Source of the DNA: Dama dama
Lineage: Eukaryota; Chordata; Mammalia; Artiodactyla; Cervidae
Assembly (NCBI RefSeq): GCF_033118175.1
Contig: NC_083711.1
Coordinates: forward strand, 45,084,001-45,148,000
Direction: 5' to 3'
DNA: 64,000 nucleotides
In this document: piece after piece, positions 50,866 to 61,681 of the stretch
Position numbering within the stretch: position 1 is the first letter of the stretch
How the letters are laid out: each line of letters starts with the position of its first letter
Notes under the pieces: model-generated
The model's input: only the letters and a program-made list of their open reading frames with translations
The model's database searches: none
Told to the model about the DNA's origin: nothing
Made by a program: the position numbers and the translations under genes

Positions 50866-51501
50866 ATGTCTTGAAATCCAAAAGAAGCCTATATGAAAAC
50901 TTGAATTTATTTCTATGCAGAGAATGTCACAGAGGATTCTTTTCCTCCTTCTAAGCAAATTGCCGAATTTTAAAGAACTGTTTGAATTTCTTAAGACTAC
51001 CCTTTTAAAATATAGCAAGAATATTATTTAATGAGTCATTTATGCAATGAATTATTTTTCAAAGTATCTGTCATAGGCACAGTCTCTTCCAGAAGGATTC
51101 TGTGGCATTTCACAATATAGCAAGCAGACAGTGCACTGTCTGGCACCTAGTAGACCTTCAGTTAATAATTGTTCAGTGAATGATATGAAAACCGAGGTTT
51201 GAAGGACTCAGATGAATATACAAGATTATTGACACAATTTTAAGAGAAAAAAATGAATAGTTAAAGATATTAAGTACTCTGTGCAGTGTGATCATATGGA
51301 AAAATAATGAGAAAAGAGAGCAGATGCTCATCCACCACCCATGACCAATATGGCTTATGCAGAGTCTTGATGACACATAAGAGGATCTTGGGAGTCTCTT
51401 TATAAGATTTCAAGGGCACATTTACTTATGCTTAGTAAAGTTAATATAAATAAAATCTAGGTACCATATCTTATGTATATCCCCTTTGATTGCTTCCAAA
51501 T

Positions 51502-51689
51502 CCACCTGCCAATGTAGGAGACACAAGAGACCTGGGGTCCATCTCTGGATCAGGAAGATCCCCTGGAGAAGGAAATGGCAACTCACTCCAGTATTCTTGC
51601 CTGGACAATTCCAGGGACAGATGTGACTGGCAGGCTAGAGTCCAGAGGTTGGCAAAGAGTCAGATACAATTGAGCACACTCACACAGCC
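51502..51689 (+). mobile_element. 5'-truncated Bov-tA SINE, plus strand
   Basis: 'caggaagatcccctggagaa' and 'caactcactccagtattctt' match Bov-tA. CTTCCAAAT at 51493-51501 and 51690-51698 is the target-site duplication. It lies about 0.64 kb upstream of exon 5. Confidence 0.88.
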
Positions 51690-51698
51690 CTTCCAAAT

Positions 51699-52332
51699 AA
51701 TGCTTTTGTCCCATGAAATTGACAGGACCTAAAAAAGTATTTATGCCGCCTCCAGTTTCTGTTCCTATTCCCTTCCTCCCAAACTGTGTGTCCACCCTAG
51801 ATTTATGGCCATTTATTCTCAGCCTGTGAGAAAAGGATTCTTAGATTTTCAAACGAATGAGAGTTTTAGTTATACATCAAGCATAGTTTGAAGACTGAAA
51901 TACTGAACACAGCATATTTTATATATGTATGTTATTATTTTTTTTCAAAGTTTTTAAATGATGATGCAATTATTAAGATGTAATTACACAAAGCCATTGT
52001 GTAATTTAAAATAATGTTGGGTTATTATATTTTTTCCGTGAACAAATTTAAGAAGTATAATTACTGTATCTTTTGGTGATCTGTGGCTTTTGATGTTAAA
52101 TACTGAAATTCATATGCCAAAAGTTAATATATAGACCATCTTCACCCCTAAGACTCCACCGTTCCCCAACTTACGCAGATATTTTAAACCATTTTTCTTT
52201 ATGGCTTCCATCAGAAGAAAGAGCTCAGACTGATATAAAAGACCAGCCCATGTTTATTGATGACGTTTACAAGTTAGCACTATAGTTCATTGTCCTATAC
52301 ATGTACATTTGTTTTTTAATTGCTTTCTCCAG
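51699..52332. other. EPHA6: 3' end of intron 4 before EPHA6 exon 5
   Basis: Unique sequence ending TTGCTTTCTCCAG, a good acceptor. Confidence 0.55.
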
Positions 52333-52668
52333 GGCCGCCTTCAGCTCCTAGGAATGTGGTTTTTAACATCAATGAAACGGCCCTTATTTTGGAATGGAGC
52401 CCTCCAAGTGACACAGGAGGGAGGAGAGACCTCACGTACAGTGTGATCTGCAAGAGATGTGGCTTAGACAGCAGCCCGTGTGAGGACTGCGGTGGAGGAC
52501 TCCGCTTCATCCCAAGACACACTGGCCTGACCAACAGTTCCGTGGTAGTGCTTGACTTCGTGTCCCACGTGAATTACACCTTTGAAATAGAAGCCATGAA
52601 TGGAGTTTCTGAGTTGAGTTTTTCTCCCAAGCCATTCACAGCTATTACAGTGACCACGGATCAAGATG
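52333..52668 (+). CDS. EPHA6: EPHA6 exon 5: first fibronectin type III domain
   Basis: This 336-bp exon is preceded by a TTTCTCCAG acceptor and followed by the donor GTAAGT. It completes the split arginine codon from exon 4 and ends one base into the next codon, the same phase it starts in. The peptide opens PPSAPRNVVFNINETA and has the FN3 tryptophan (LEWSPPSDTGG), a pair of CxxC-type cysteine motifs (ICKRC and CEDC) found in the first FN3 domain of Eph receptors, and the end motif NYTFEIEAMNGVSELS. Three N-glycosylation sequons are visible (NET, NSS, NYT). FN3 domains form the membrane-proximal stalk of the receptor. From memory the best match is EPHA6 (TAITVTTDQD near the exon end); EPHA7 and EPHA3 differ at many positions. 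The 336-bp length equals the usual Eph exon 5. No disruption is seen. Confidence 0.93.
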
Positions 52669-53563
52669 GTAAGTTCCACCGCTGTTCTCTCAAAACAGAT
52701 CTGTAATTCCATTTTGATGCTTAATATCCCCGGTGGACCTGTATTCACTGGGGTACAGTTGCACACGCTCTACATTATAGGGGTGATTTACTGATTGTTG
52801 TTCTTACTGTTTCCCGAGGTGCAGAAAGGTATTTTTGATATTACTTCTTACTAGTATAGTCAATTAGATACAATCCTTCTCTTTAATGGCTATGCATTAT
52901 GTTTTTCATATAATCCTGTGCTGGTATAGCTTAATAAGCAAGTTCATATTATTTATCAACAAACATCAGAAATAAGAAAAAGGTTACTAAATGAATTAAA
53001 ATTCAGCTGCCCAACTTATGCAGCCCTCTCTTTTCCATGTCAAATAAGCAAATAGTAAGGATTTATACTAATTATAATTCATATCTATATAATAAAAACA
53101 GTGCAGCCAACATGCCTAACCATAATTCACTCTTAAAAGGAACAGCAAATATATCCATTAATGTATCTAAATGTTGTTGTTTAGGTGCAGTTTTGTATAA
53201 AAAATGATATGTCTTTTTAAAACCTCCAGTTGCTTTCAGCTAAGTGGCCCCTTTTAACACTATAGATTTTTACTGCAATGTAGTCAGGCATGAAGAGTCC
53301 TATGCTGTTTATAAGAATGTATTCTCTTTAATCCCCCCATTATGTAATTTTTCGCAAAGCATGATACCAGGAAAACTTGAGATTTAATAACTCCCTTTGA
53401 GAAGCATTCATAAATTATGTTGTTACGGAAAGGATTATCTTATAGCAAAAAGTATTGTTTTATGTGAACACATATAGATGAGAATAATTTACACAGATAA
53501 AACTATTCTTTTACACTATATTTATTTGCTGAGTCTGCTATAACAAATGCCACAGACTAGGTG
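52669..53563. other. EPHA6: 5' part of intron 5
   Basis: It begins with the donor GTAAGT; otherwise unassigned AT-rich sequence. Confidence 0.5.
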
Positions 53564-53623
53564 GCATAATTATAGTGCAACATCAAAACCAGGACATTGA
53601 CATTTGGAAAATCCACAGGGTTC
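53564..53623 (-). repeat. Left arm of a 60-bp inverted repeat (L1-derived)
   Basis: It is complementary to 53796-53855 at about 55 of 60 positions. On the minus strand it reads as L1 3' UTR ('aatgtcctggttttgatgtt'). Confidence 0.85.
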
Positions 53624-53735
53624 ATGTGGCTGTGAAGGAGTATCAAGAGTGAGCCTTGCAGTGATAATGGTGGTAGTTACATGAAGTTAGATATATGATA
53701 AATTGCAAAGAGTTACACTCAATGCATATACATGT

Positions 53736-53743
53736 GCACACGC

Positions 53744-53795
<52 letters not shown>
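53736..53795. repeat. (CA)n microsatellite in the inverted-repeat loop
   Basis: About 30 CA units, the first few with CG changes. Confidence 0.95.
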
Positions 53796-53798
<3 letters not shown>

Positions 53799-53960
53799 CC
53801 CTGTGGATTTTCCAAATGTCAATTTCCTGGTTTTGATATTGAACTATAGTTATGCAAGTAGTTAACATTGGGGGAGGCTGGGTAAAGTATATGTGGGAAG
53901 TTGCTGTACACTTTATTTTTTGGTAAGTTTCTATGACTCTATCATTGTTGCAAAATAAGA
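53796..53960 (+). mobile_element. L1 3' UTR fragment, plus strand, including the right arm of the inverted repeat
   Basis: 'aatttcctggttttgatatt', 'aacattgggggaggctgggt' and 'gtttctatgactctatcatt' follow the older L1 3' UTR. Positions 53796-53855 pair with 53564-53623. Confidence 0.75.
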
Positions 53961-56095
53961 AGCGAAAAGAAAAACACTGCTAAACCTGTAAAAAAATACA
54001 GGAAGAAAACTTTAGCATTCTAAAAACATATTTGAAATGGATTTGACTATTCAAACTAATATACATAAGTTCACTTTACTGATGCTCTTCAGAAATACAT
54101 GTAATACATAAAGCAAACAAATAGTACTGTAAAATCACCTTTTTTATATTTACTATATAATGTTCCCCTTCATTTAATAAATTGTTCTACATCATAGAAT
54201 TTGCTTTTTGGTTGTTAAAAATGGAATTCCTGTTTTCCTTTTTTTATTCTTTCCCATAGTATCAACAGAATCTTGTCAGATGTGTCTTCAGGATAAAACA
54301 GATTTAGGTCTTCTGTTTTGCTCTGCACTAGCAGATTATTTTTAAGCCTTTTTTCTGCTACCTGATTAAAAATAACCCAATACAACTGTTCTAACTATAA
54401 GGTATAAATAATTAAGTTTGAGAATAAAAACAATATATCACTTTAAATCAAATATATTTGTAAATATGTTTATATAATTTTATACATTATACATACATAT
54501 AATAGTCTTTCATTCTAGTATTAGAAGAGAGTTCATATGGACTATTTTTCTAATGTAGCAGAAGGCAGGGTAAAATCTATTTCTCACTTTGAAAATGATA
54601 GAATTCATTAAAACTGTATTGCTATAAGGACAGAAATTATATTAGTCATGGAACAAGATGTAATATCCATATATTGAAACTAAACTTTCTGGAAGAGGAT
54701 AGTAAATATTATTAAACAATCCCCCCAATAAATGTATCTTTGAGAAGACTATTGAGAAACATTTATTATTCATGAAATTCTACTTTGTTTTAGATATGTT
54801 TTAATGAAAATCAAAATATATTTAAATTTTGTTTGAAAAGTACATCAAGGTCCACATATATACTTTATAAAATATTATTGCCAGTTTTATTTATATGAAC
54901 CACTATATCCATATCATAATTTTAAGAGACAAAAAGAAGGCCTTCTTTTCTTGTGTCTGAAATTCTGATGTTTGAAAGCCACATCTTTAAAAATGCAAAT
55001 ACTCTAGTCAAGAGTAGCATTATGAAATAATTCAGTCTGTGCCTGTATCAGTTACTCTTCATATCAGAAAGGGTCAGATCTTAGTGTTGGAGTAAAAAGG
55101 AGCCTATAGAAACTGGAATGTCCCACAACCAAACTTGAGCTGTCATCATTGTGTGCCAGCCTTGATAAGACAACAGTGTACTATTGCAAATAGAGGGAGG
55201 GACTTCCCATCATTCTACTTGGGTACCTTTGGAAATTTTCTTTGAAGCAACTCAAGAGGTGCTGCACAAAGTTACAGGATAGCACATTACAATTTTACTC
55301 GACTGAGGAGACCACAGAAAATTCTTTGTCTCGTTACTCATAAGTTACACATCATTGTTTTCATACCATAGGAAAATGATAGAGCTATTCATAAGTCTTT
55401 AGTTTATTCAGTATATGTACAGTGGTGAGAAAGCTCTTATGAATTTTATATCCTGGCAGGGAGGTAGATAATAAATAATTTGACAAATGCATAATTAGTA
55501 CTGTGATAAATTCCACCAAGGAGAACATCAGGTTCTCTGAAAGCATGTATTCCTCAGGTCTGGAGGATAAGGTCTGGTCTTCCTGAGGAAAGAGTGTTAA
55601 GTTCTGTTGTGAAAGATGAGTGGGATGTGCATAAACCAGATGAAGCCTGGAGAAGGGAACGAATACTGAGTAGAAGGAACCAAGTGAAGATTCAGCAATT
55701 GAGGAATTAAGCCCTGAGGGCTAATATACCCAAGGAGGTCGATGACATTGCTGTGTTGCAGAAGTAATAGGACCTGGGGATGGAACTGAACACTTAACCT
55801 AAGATTTGGAGAAATAGGTTGGAGTCTACAAAATAGCCAAGACAACTTAGGGGAACAGCCATTTAGCAGAAGTTACTAATACATCCTCAGGGCCACAGGT
55901 TGGGTAAAAGAAAATCAACAGAATAATAATGCTGTACACGAGTTGAGTTAGTACAATTAGGAAATAAAATGAAACAGACTGAAAAATATAGACAGTTGCA
56001 TTAATTATGTTTTTACTACTCTATGTGTACAGTGTAGAACATGAGGATAAAGAGGAAATTTGCATCAAATAGCCTTTTCTTTCATGTAGTTAATT
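53961..56095. other. Intron 5, AT-rich; L2 relic
   Basis: Nothing coding is seen. An L2-like minus-strand relic lies at about 55440-55800. Confidence 0.45.
55440..55800 (-). mobile_element. L2 LINE relic (tentative)
   Basis: 'ggtctggtcttcctgaggaa' and surrounding order resemble the reverse complement of the L2 3' region. Confidence 0.45.
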
Positions 56096-56312
56096 GTTCT
56101 TAGTCTCTTAGTCATTGTCCAACTCTGTGCTACCCCATGGACTGTAACCTGCCAGGCTCCTCTGTCCATGGAATTCTCCAGGCAAGAATACCGGAGTGGG
56201 TTGCCATTTCCTCCTCCAGGGGATCTTCCCAACCCAGGAATCTAACCTGTATCTTCTATGTCTCCTGCATTGCAGGCAGATTCTTCACCTGCTGAGCCAT
56301 CAGGGAAGCCCA
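56096..56312 (-). mobile_element. Bov-tA SINE, minus strand
   Basis: 'ctgccaggctcctctgtcca', 'gcaagaataccggagtgggt' and 'gctgagccatcagggaagcc'. GTTAATT flanks both sides as a short target-site duplication. Confidence 0.9.
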
Positions 56313-56321
56313 TGGTTAATT

Positions 56322-56358
56322 TTATATATATATGTATATATACACATATATATATATT
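56322..56358. repeat. (TA)n-rich tract
   Basis: TATATATGTATATATACACATATATATATA type sequence after the SINE. Confidence 0.85.
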
Positions 56359-57129
56359 CTCATACTTAAGAAACATTAAGGAAACCATATTAAACAAGCT
56401 TTACTTAATTGTTTACTGTTTACAATTAAAGAAATGTAAAAAAAAAAAAAAATTCCCAAATCACTTAGAACTACTTTAGCTGTAGTTAGGAGAAACGTTC
56501 CTTGATTATACTGATTCTAGTTGGATAAATAAGATTACAGATTTAAGACTATGACTCTCATAATTAGAAATCTTAGCAATAAACCTTAATTAACTGACTT
56601 CTACAATCCCTAAAAGCTATATTTGCAACCTTCTATTTTCATAGTCTATTTAAATGGTCTTTAAAGGCGGTTCATTTAGAAAGCAAAACAAGAAAGCAAC
56701 ACTTAGAAAACATTTGACTTTAATCATCAGTGCATGATGGAAAAACAAAGATGTGTGATTTAGTAAAAGGAATTATTCAGGTCATAGACAGTAAAGGGAA
56801 ATGTTAATCATTTATAGTCAGCCTGAAACAAATTGTGTTTGTAGATACCCTGACATGTGCAAAAACCTTAAGGGATCATGTTCAAAGTGAAAGACTTGCT
56901 AAATTACAAACCAATTCTGCTGGTATTTGCTAAAGGGTCTTTACAGCAGTTATTGTCAGAAGCAGTTTTTCCAACCATCTGACTTCTTAAAATGTATATT
57001 CAACACTCCTATCTCTGCCATTGGGTGACTATTCTATATAGGTCTTGCTTTAGGCTTACATTTTATTTGCAGATTCATATATGTGCTCAGGCAGGAATAA
57101 TTAATTGAACTGACATTGAAAATAGATTC
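56359..57129. other. Intron 5, unique
   Basis: A-run at 56436-56453; nothing else recognised. Confidence 0.4.
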
Positions 57130-57270
57130 ATCGGGTGGAGAGGGAGGTGGGAGGGGGGATCGGGATGGGGAATACATGTAAATCCATGGCTGATTCATAT
57201 CAATGTATGACAAAACCCACTGGAAAAAAAATAATAATAATAATAAAAATAAATAAATAAATAAATAAAA
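57130..57270 (+). mobile_element. Short L1 3' tip, plus strand
   Basis: 'gggatcgggatggggaatac' to 'gacaaaacccactgg' is followed by a (TAA)n and (TAAA)n tail. It is the reverse complement of the tip at 60160-60300 and of 29341-29444. Confidence 0.88.
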
Positions 57271-57887
57271 TTCATGTAGGATCTGCTTGAGCATTTGTAG
57301 ATATTAAATTTTAAAAAGTATTTATTTTAAAGTAATATTTCTATTTTACTGATTTTTAAAACTAACCTGTTGAATGAGAAATCTGAGACAAAAAAGGAGA
57401 TATCTATGAAGAAAAATAAAATAAACCTTAATACAGAGATAATTAGCAGATTTTTAAACTTCAGTATTATCACACTCATTATGCTTTATCTGAGAGAATC
57501 TTTATCATTTGATAATATGTTATCATTGTATATGATGTTATCATTGTATATGTCATTGTATATGACACTTTGGAAAGTGTTTCATGTTCTTAAAATATTT
57601 CAATAAATAAATTTAACCATTAAAAAAAAAAAAGAAAACAGATTCAAATCAACATAAGTCTCCATATATTTATAAACCTGAGATGTCTATTTGATTTATA
57701 GTTCATTGCATACTGAAAATATAATCTATTTCAAATAGCAACCTTTTGCACGTTGTTAGAGTAGGTAATTAGGGACATTGAAAACTTTCATTCATCTTTA
57801 TATCTGTATTTTAATTTATTTATGTCTGAATATTCCTCCTAATCTTCACTATGTATTCAAAATTCTTGACAGTGAATATTTTTTTAT
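57271..57887. other. Intron 5, AT-rich
   Basis: It includes short tandem copies of TATCATTGTATATGATGT at about 57520-57566 and an A-run at 57622-57633. Confidence 0.45.
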
Positions 57888-57898
57888 AAACTCTGTGC

Positions 57899-58164
57899 TG
57901 CTGCTGCTGCTAAGTCGCTTCTGTTGTGTCCGACTCTCTGTGACCCCATAGATGGCAGCCCACCAGGCTCCTCTGTCCATGGAATTCTCCAGGCAAGAAT
58001 ACTGGAGTGGGTTGCCATTTCCTTCTCCAATGCATGCATGCATGCTAAGTCACTTCAGTCGTGTCTGACTCTGTGTGACCCTATGGACAGCAGCCCACCA
58101 GGCTCCTCTGTCCACGGGATTCTCTAGGCAAGAATACTGGAGTGGGTTGCCATTTCCTTCTCTA
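57899..58164 (-). mobile_element. BovA2 SINE (dimer), minus strand
   Basis: Two reverse-complement BovA units are separated by a (CATG)n stretch at 58031-58044. The left edge has the (TGC)n tail, and AAACTCTGTGC at 57888-57898 and 58165-58175 is a perfect target-site duplication. Confidence 0.92.
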
Positions 58165-58175
58165 AAACTCTGTGC

Positions 58176-58853
58176 AAGTTTATTCAAAGCAAAAGATCAG
58201 TATAAAAGTATAAATGCTTACTAAAGATACACTGAATATAAGATAGTGGCATAAGTTAAAAAATAATAAAAGAAATAACCATAATTTAAGCTGAGAAATA
58301 CTATCATATTGTATTTTTCATATTTCCTGAACAAAAGAAAATCACATATTCAAAAGCCATAGACACTTTATATTGATGATAAAATTTTCCTATTTCCTAA
58401 GAAAAGTATTCTTCTTCTGAGAAGTATACTGAGTATTTTATGCAGGGAAGGTAATTGAAATGTCAGCCTCATTAATCATAACTAAGTAACTTTATGGTCC
58501 AGCCAAATATTGAAATTGATAGAGTCCAGGTGATTGTAAACTTTGTGTTTAGTCCCTGGAAGCATCCAATTGCTCTCAAGTCTAGTGTCTTTTTGGCATT
58601 CATCTTTTGAGAAAATGAATGGTATAGAAAAGGCTGTTAGACCTTTGCAATGAGTTTCCTGAAGTTGGTAAGTGGCTCAGCTCTCAGTCAACAAGTTTAG
58701 AAAATGAACTGCTTCCAGTCATTTGTGAATAATAGCACATATGCACCTCTCTAACTGAATCATAATCATATTTTATATGTCATAGTTTGACCAATATATA
58801 AGCACCTTGAGAATGAGTATGATGTGTTATTTGCCTAAGCCTGTGCTCAATCT
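58176..58853. other. Intron 5, unique
   Basis: No repeat or gene recognised. Confidence 0.4.
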
Positions 58854-59070
58854 CTGAGCTTCCACAGTGGGTCAGATGGTAAAATGTCCGCCTACAATGC
58901 AGGAGACTCAGGTTTGATCTCTGGGTCAGGGTAGATCCCCTGGAGAAGGGAATGGCAACCCACTCCAGCATTCTTGCCTGGAAAATTCCATAAACAGAGA
59001 ACCTGGTGGATCCTGTTCATGGGGTCACAAAGAGTTGGACACAACTGAGCGACTAACACACACTTTCATC
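58854..59070 (+). mobile_element. Bov-tA SINE, plus strand
   Basis: 'gagcttccacagtgggtcag' to 'gttggacacaactgagcgac'. CTCAATCT at 58846-58853 and 59071-59078 is a probable target-site duplication. Confidence 0.9.
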
Positions 59071-59078
59071 CTCAATCT

Positions 59079-60157
59079 ACGTTGTTAATAACCTAATAGA
59101 TCTCAGTTAACTGCATTAACAGAAATTGGAGATGGTTTCAGTTAGTTTATTATTTCATTCACTCAAAAATATTTCTTGAGTATTTACTATCTGCCAGAAA
59201 CTCTTCAATGTGCTGAAGATATAGCAATAAAGGACCAATGCAAACTGCTGACAGTGTCCCTTTGTTCAGAACACATTTTAGTGTCAAGTCATGATACGTC
59301 CCATGAAGAAAAACTAAACAGACTAAGAGATTTGGAGGTGATGGGAGAGGGACATTTTATATAGGAAAACCAAAAACACCTCTCTTGATATCGTAATATC
59401 CAGCAGATCATGAGTTGAAGGAGAAAGCCTGAATATAAAAGACTATTCCAGGCAATGTGAAATAAAAAGGCAAAGCCTTAAATTTAACCAGGAATTTGCC
59501 TCAAAAGTTACTAGAAAGTATTGTTAGACATGTATTCATTAGCGTATATTGAATTTCTTGCTTACTAAGTCTTCTGGTGCTGTTCTTAGAACTTTTAACA
59601 AAAAGTTTTTATAAACACTAAACCATCCTTTAATAGCAATAATGGGGTTTTTTGGCGATTGTACATTGCTAGAGAAATATGCTTAATCCTAAACTTGATT
59701 TTAAGCAGTTGACTTTTAGAGTCATCAAGTTTCTCTAAGAAATTCTTACTTGTGCAGTTTTTCAGAAAAGTGACTAAATGTTTTCTTTAGCATAAAGTAA
59801 TAAGATCTTATTGCTCTGTTGATACCGCTAATACCAAGTTAACAATTTTAATGACATTTCTCCATATAAATTGAAAAAATAGTAATAGAACTTGTTAAGT
59901 AAAATATTTTAAATCCTATAAAAATAAACCTGATTAGCAGTGAAGATAAGTGCAATCGGATCACATTTTGCATAATCTATGACTGTAATGTGATGTAAGG
60001 CTTTACTTTATGGTTGAGAAAATATCCCGCACATTGCTCATTTTCAATGCAATTCTTTGTTTTAAGAAGGGATGCCAATTTAACTCCATTAACTTAACTG
60101 CCTGCATAACTGATTGACTGATTTGGATAACTGAATTATTGATCCAAATGTGGTTAC
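59079..60157. other. Intron 5, unique with an L2 relic
   Basis: 59145-59345 resembles minus-strand L2 ('tttcttgagtatttactatc'). The rest is unassigned. Confidence 0.45.
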
Positions 60158-60465
60158 TCTTTATTTTTTTTTTTTATTATTATTATTTTTTTTTTCCAGT
60201 GGGTTTTGTCATACATTGATATGAATCAGCCATGGATTTACATGTATTCCCCATCCCGATCCCCCCTCCCACCTCCCTCTCCACCCGATTCCTCTGGGTC
60301 TTCCCAGTGCACCAGGCCGGAGCACTTGTCTCATGCATCCCACCTGGGCTGGTGATCTGTTTCACCATAGATAGTATACATGCTGTTCTTTTGAAATATC
60401 CCACCCTCACATTCTCCCACAAAGTTCAAAAGTCTGTTCTGTATTTCTGTGTCTCTTTTTAAAAG
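60158..60465 (-). mobile_element. L1 3' end, minus strand
   Basis: A T/A-rich tail is followed by about 270 bp of ruminant L1 3' UTR ('ccagtgggttttgtcataca' to 'ctgttctgtatttctgtgtc'). It matches 24110-24360 in the opposite orientation. Confidence 0.9.
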
Positions 60466-60937
60466 TAGATTTTCGTTTGGGGGAAGGGATATTTTCTAAA
60501 AGTCCTTTTTACTTCAAAGTAAATATTAATAAATATTTTTTAAAAATAATGTGTAAAAGTGAAACTAAAAGGCTTTCAAGTTTGATAGATTATTCTGATA
60601 AATTATTTAAAATGTGAAGTGTCATATTTAATAAATAGTTTGTAAAGGTTAAAAACTAATTGCTCACCTTTTAATCACACTGAAATTCCATATAACATGT
60701 TTAAGTAGCTTTTTTTTTCTTCCATGTATTCCTCAGCACTTTTCTATTTGGTTTGGATTCTAAAACAGTCAGTTCCAGCTACATAACTTGTGATGCCCAG
60801 TGAAAAATGAAACTGCAGGACCCTTTGTTCAAAAAGCAGGAAAAAAAGGGCCATTAAAGGTACTAAAATACAAAGCTTTTTCCTTCTGCAATTTCTCTGT
60901 CTCTCTCAACTTGTCATGGTACTTTTTTATTTGCCAT
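60466..60937. other. Intron 5 between L1 and retrocopy
   Basis: AT-rich; nothing recognised. Confidence 0.4.
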
Positions 60938-60950
60938 TTACTGTCCTTCT
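60938..60950. repeat. Target-site duplication, poly(A) side of the HNRNPA1 retrocopy
   Basis: TTACTGTCCTTCT, identical to 62732-62744, directly abuts the poly(T) run that is the retrocopy tail on the + strand. Confidence 0.92.
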
Positions 60951-60990
60951 TTTTTTTTTTTTTTTTTTTTTTCAAGAGGGTATTAAATCT

Positions 60991-60996
60991 TTTATT
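60991..60996 (-). terminator. Polyadenylation signal AATAAA copied from HNRNPA1 mRNA
   Basis: TTTATT on the + strand is AATAAA on the minus strand, about 18 nt before the start of the poly(A) tail, the usual spacing. Confidence 0.8.
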
Positions 60997-61681
60997 GATT
61001 ACACATGATAATGGATGATACACAAGCTTCATTCCCATCTATAACTTTTATCTGGTACCATAATTCAATTTAGATATATTGCATAGGATGTGCCAACAAT
61101 CATTAATAACCAAAAAAAAAAAAAAAACCCTCCATGACTTTGCATGGGTGACCCTTTTAATGGTGAACTCCAGGTCACAACACAGTAACTGTCAGTTCAA
61201 CTACACCAAGGTTCTGAAGACAACAGCTTCTCCACCAAGCAAGTTGTAAATAAATTTCAAACGGAACCTGGCATCACCCTGAAGGAATTCTAACTTCACA
61301 CTGTTGGGGTAGTTTACCAAAATGGCTTCAGAGTAGACTAACTTTACACAGCACATTAAAAAAAAAAAAAAAAGACATTTATTCAGCGTCATGATCAGAC
61401 TATTACATTTAGCAATCAACAGCATGGGTGCAAAAAAAAAAAATCTACATTAAAACCCTTTGTTGGAATGCTTTACACTTTCCACAGAACAGAAACTAAA
61501 ATAACCTGTTATACAATTAGTCACAAGTACAGTCCTCGAGTTTTTTGCCCATACACATGAGTATTGTCTAAAACATGTCTTCTTTGTAGCAGCTAGGCCC
61601 TGCCACCACTGTGCTTGGCTGAGTTCACAAATCTGTTGTAACCTGTAGCTTCCCTGTCACTTCTCTGGCTCTCCTCTCCTG

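Larger units (their letters stand above)
46986..51492. other. Intron 4, mostly unique; possible conserved elements
   Basis: It contains a MIR at 47735-47850 and L2-like relics at about 50785-50865 and 51120-51185. About 48600-49700 is free of recognisable repeats and has two POU octamers at 49572-49579 and 49636-49643. Confidence 0.45.

Noticed and set aside
35751..52668. EPHA7, EPHA3 or EPHA5 as the host gene
   Set aside because: From memory their exon 4-5 peptides differ at many positions, whereas EPHA6 agrees almost throughout. A database alignment would settle it.
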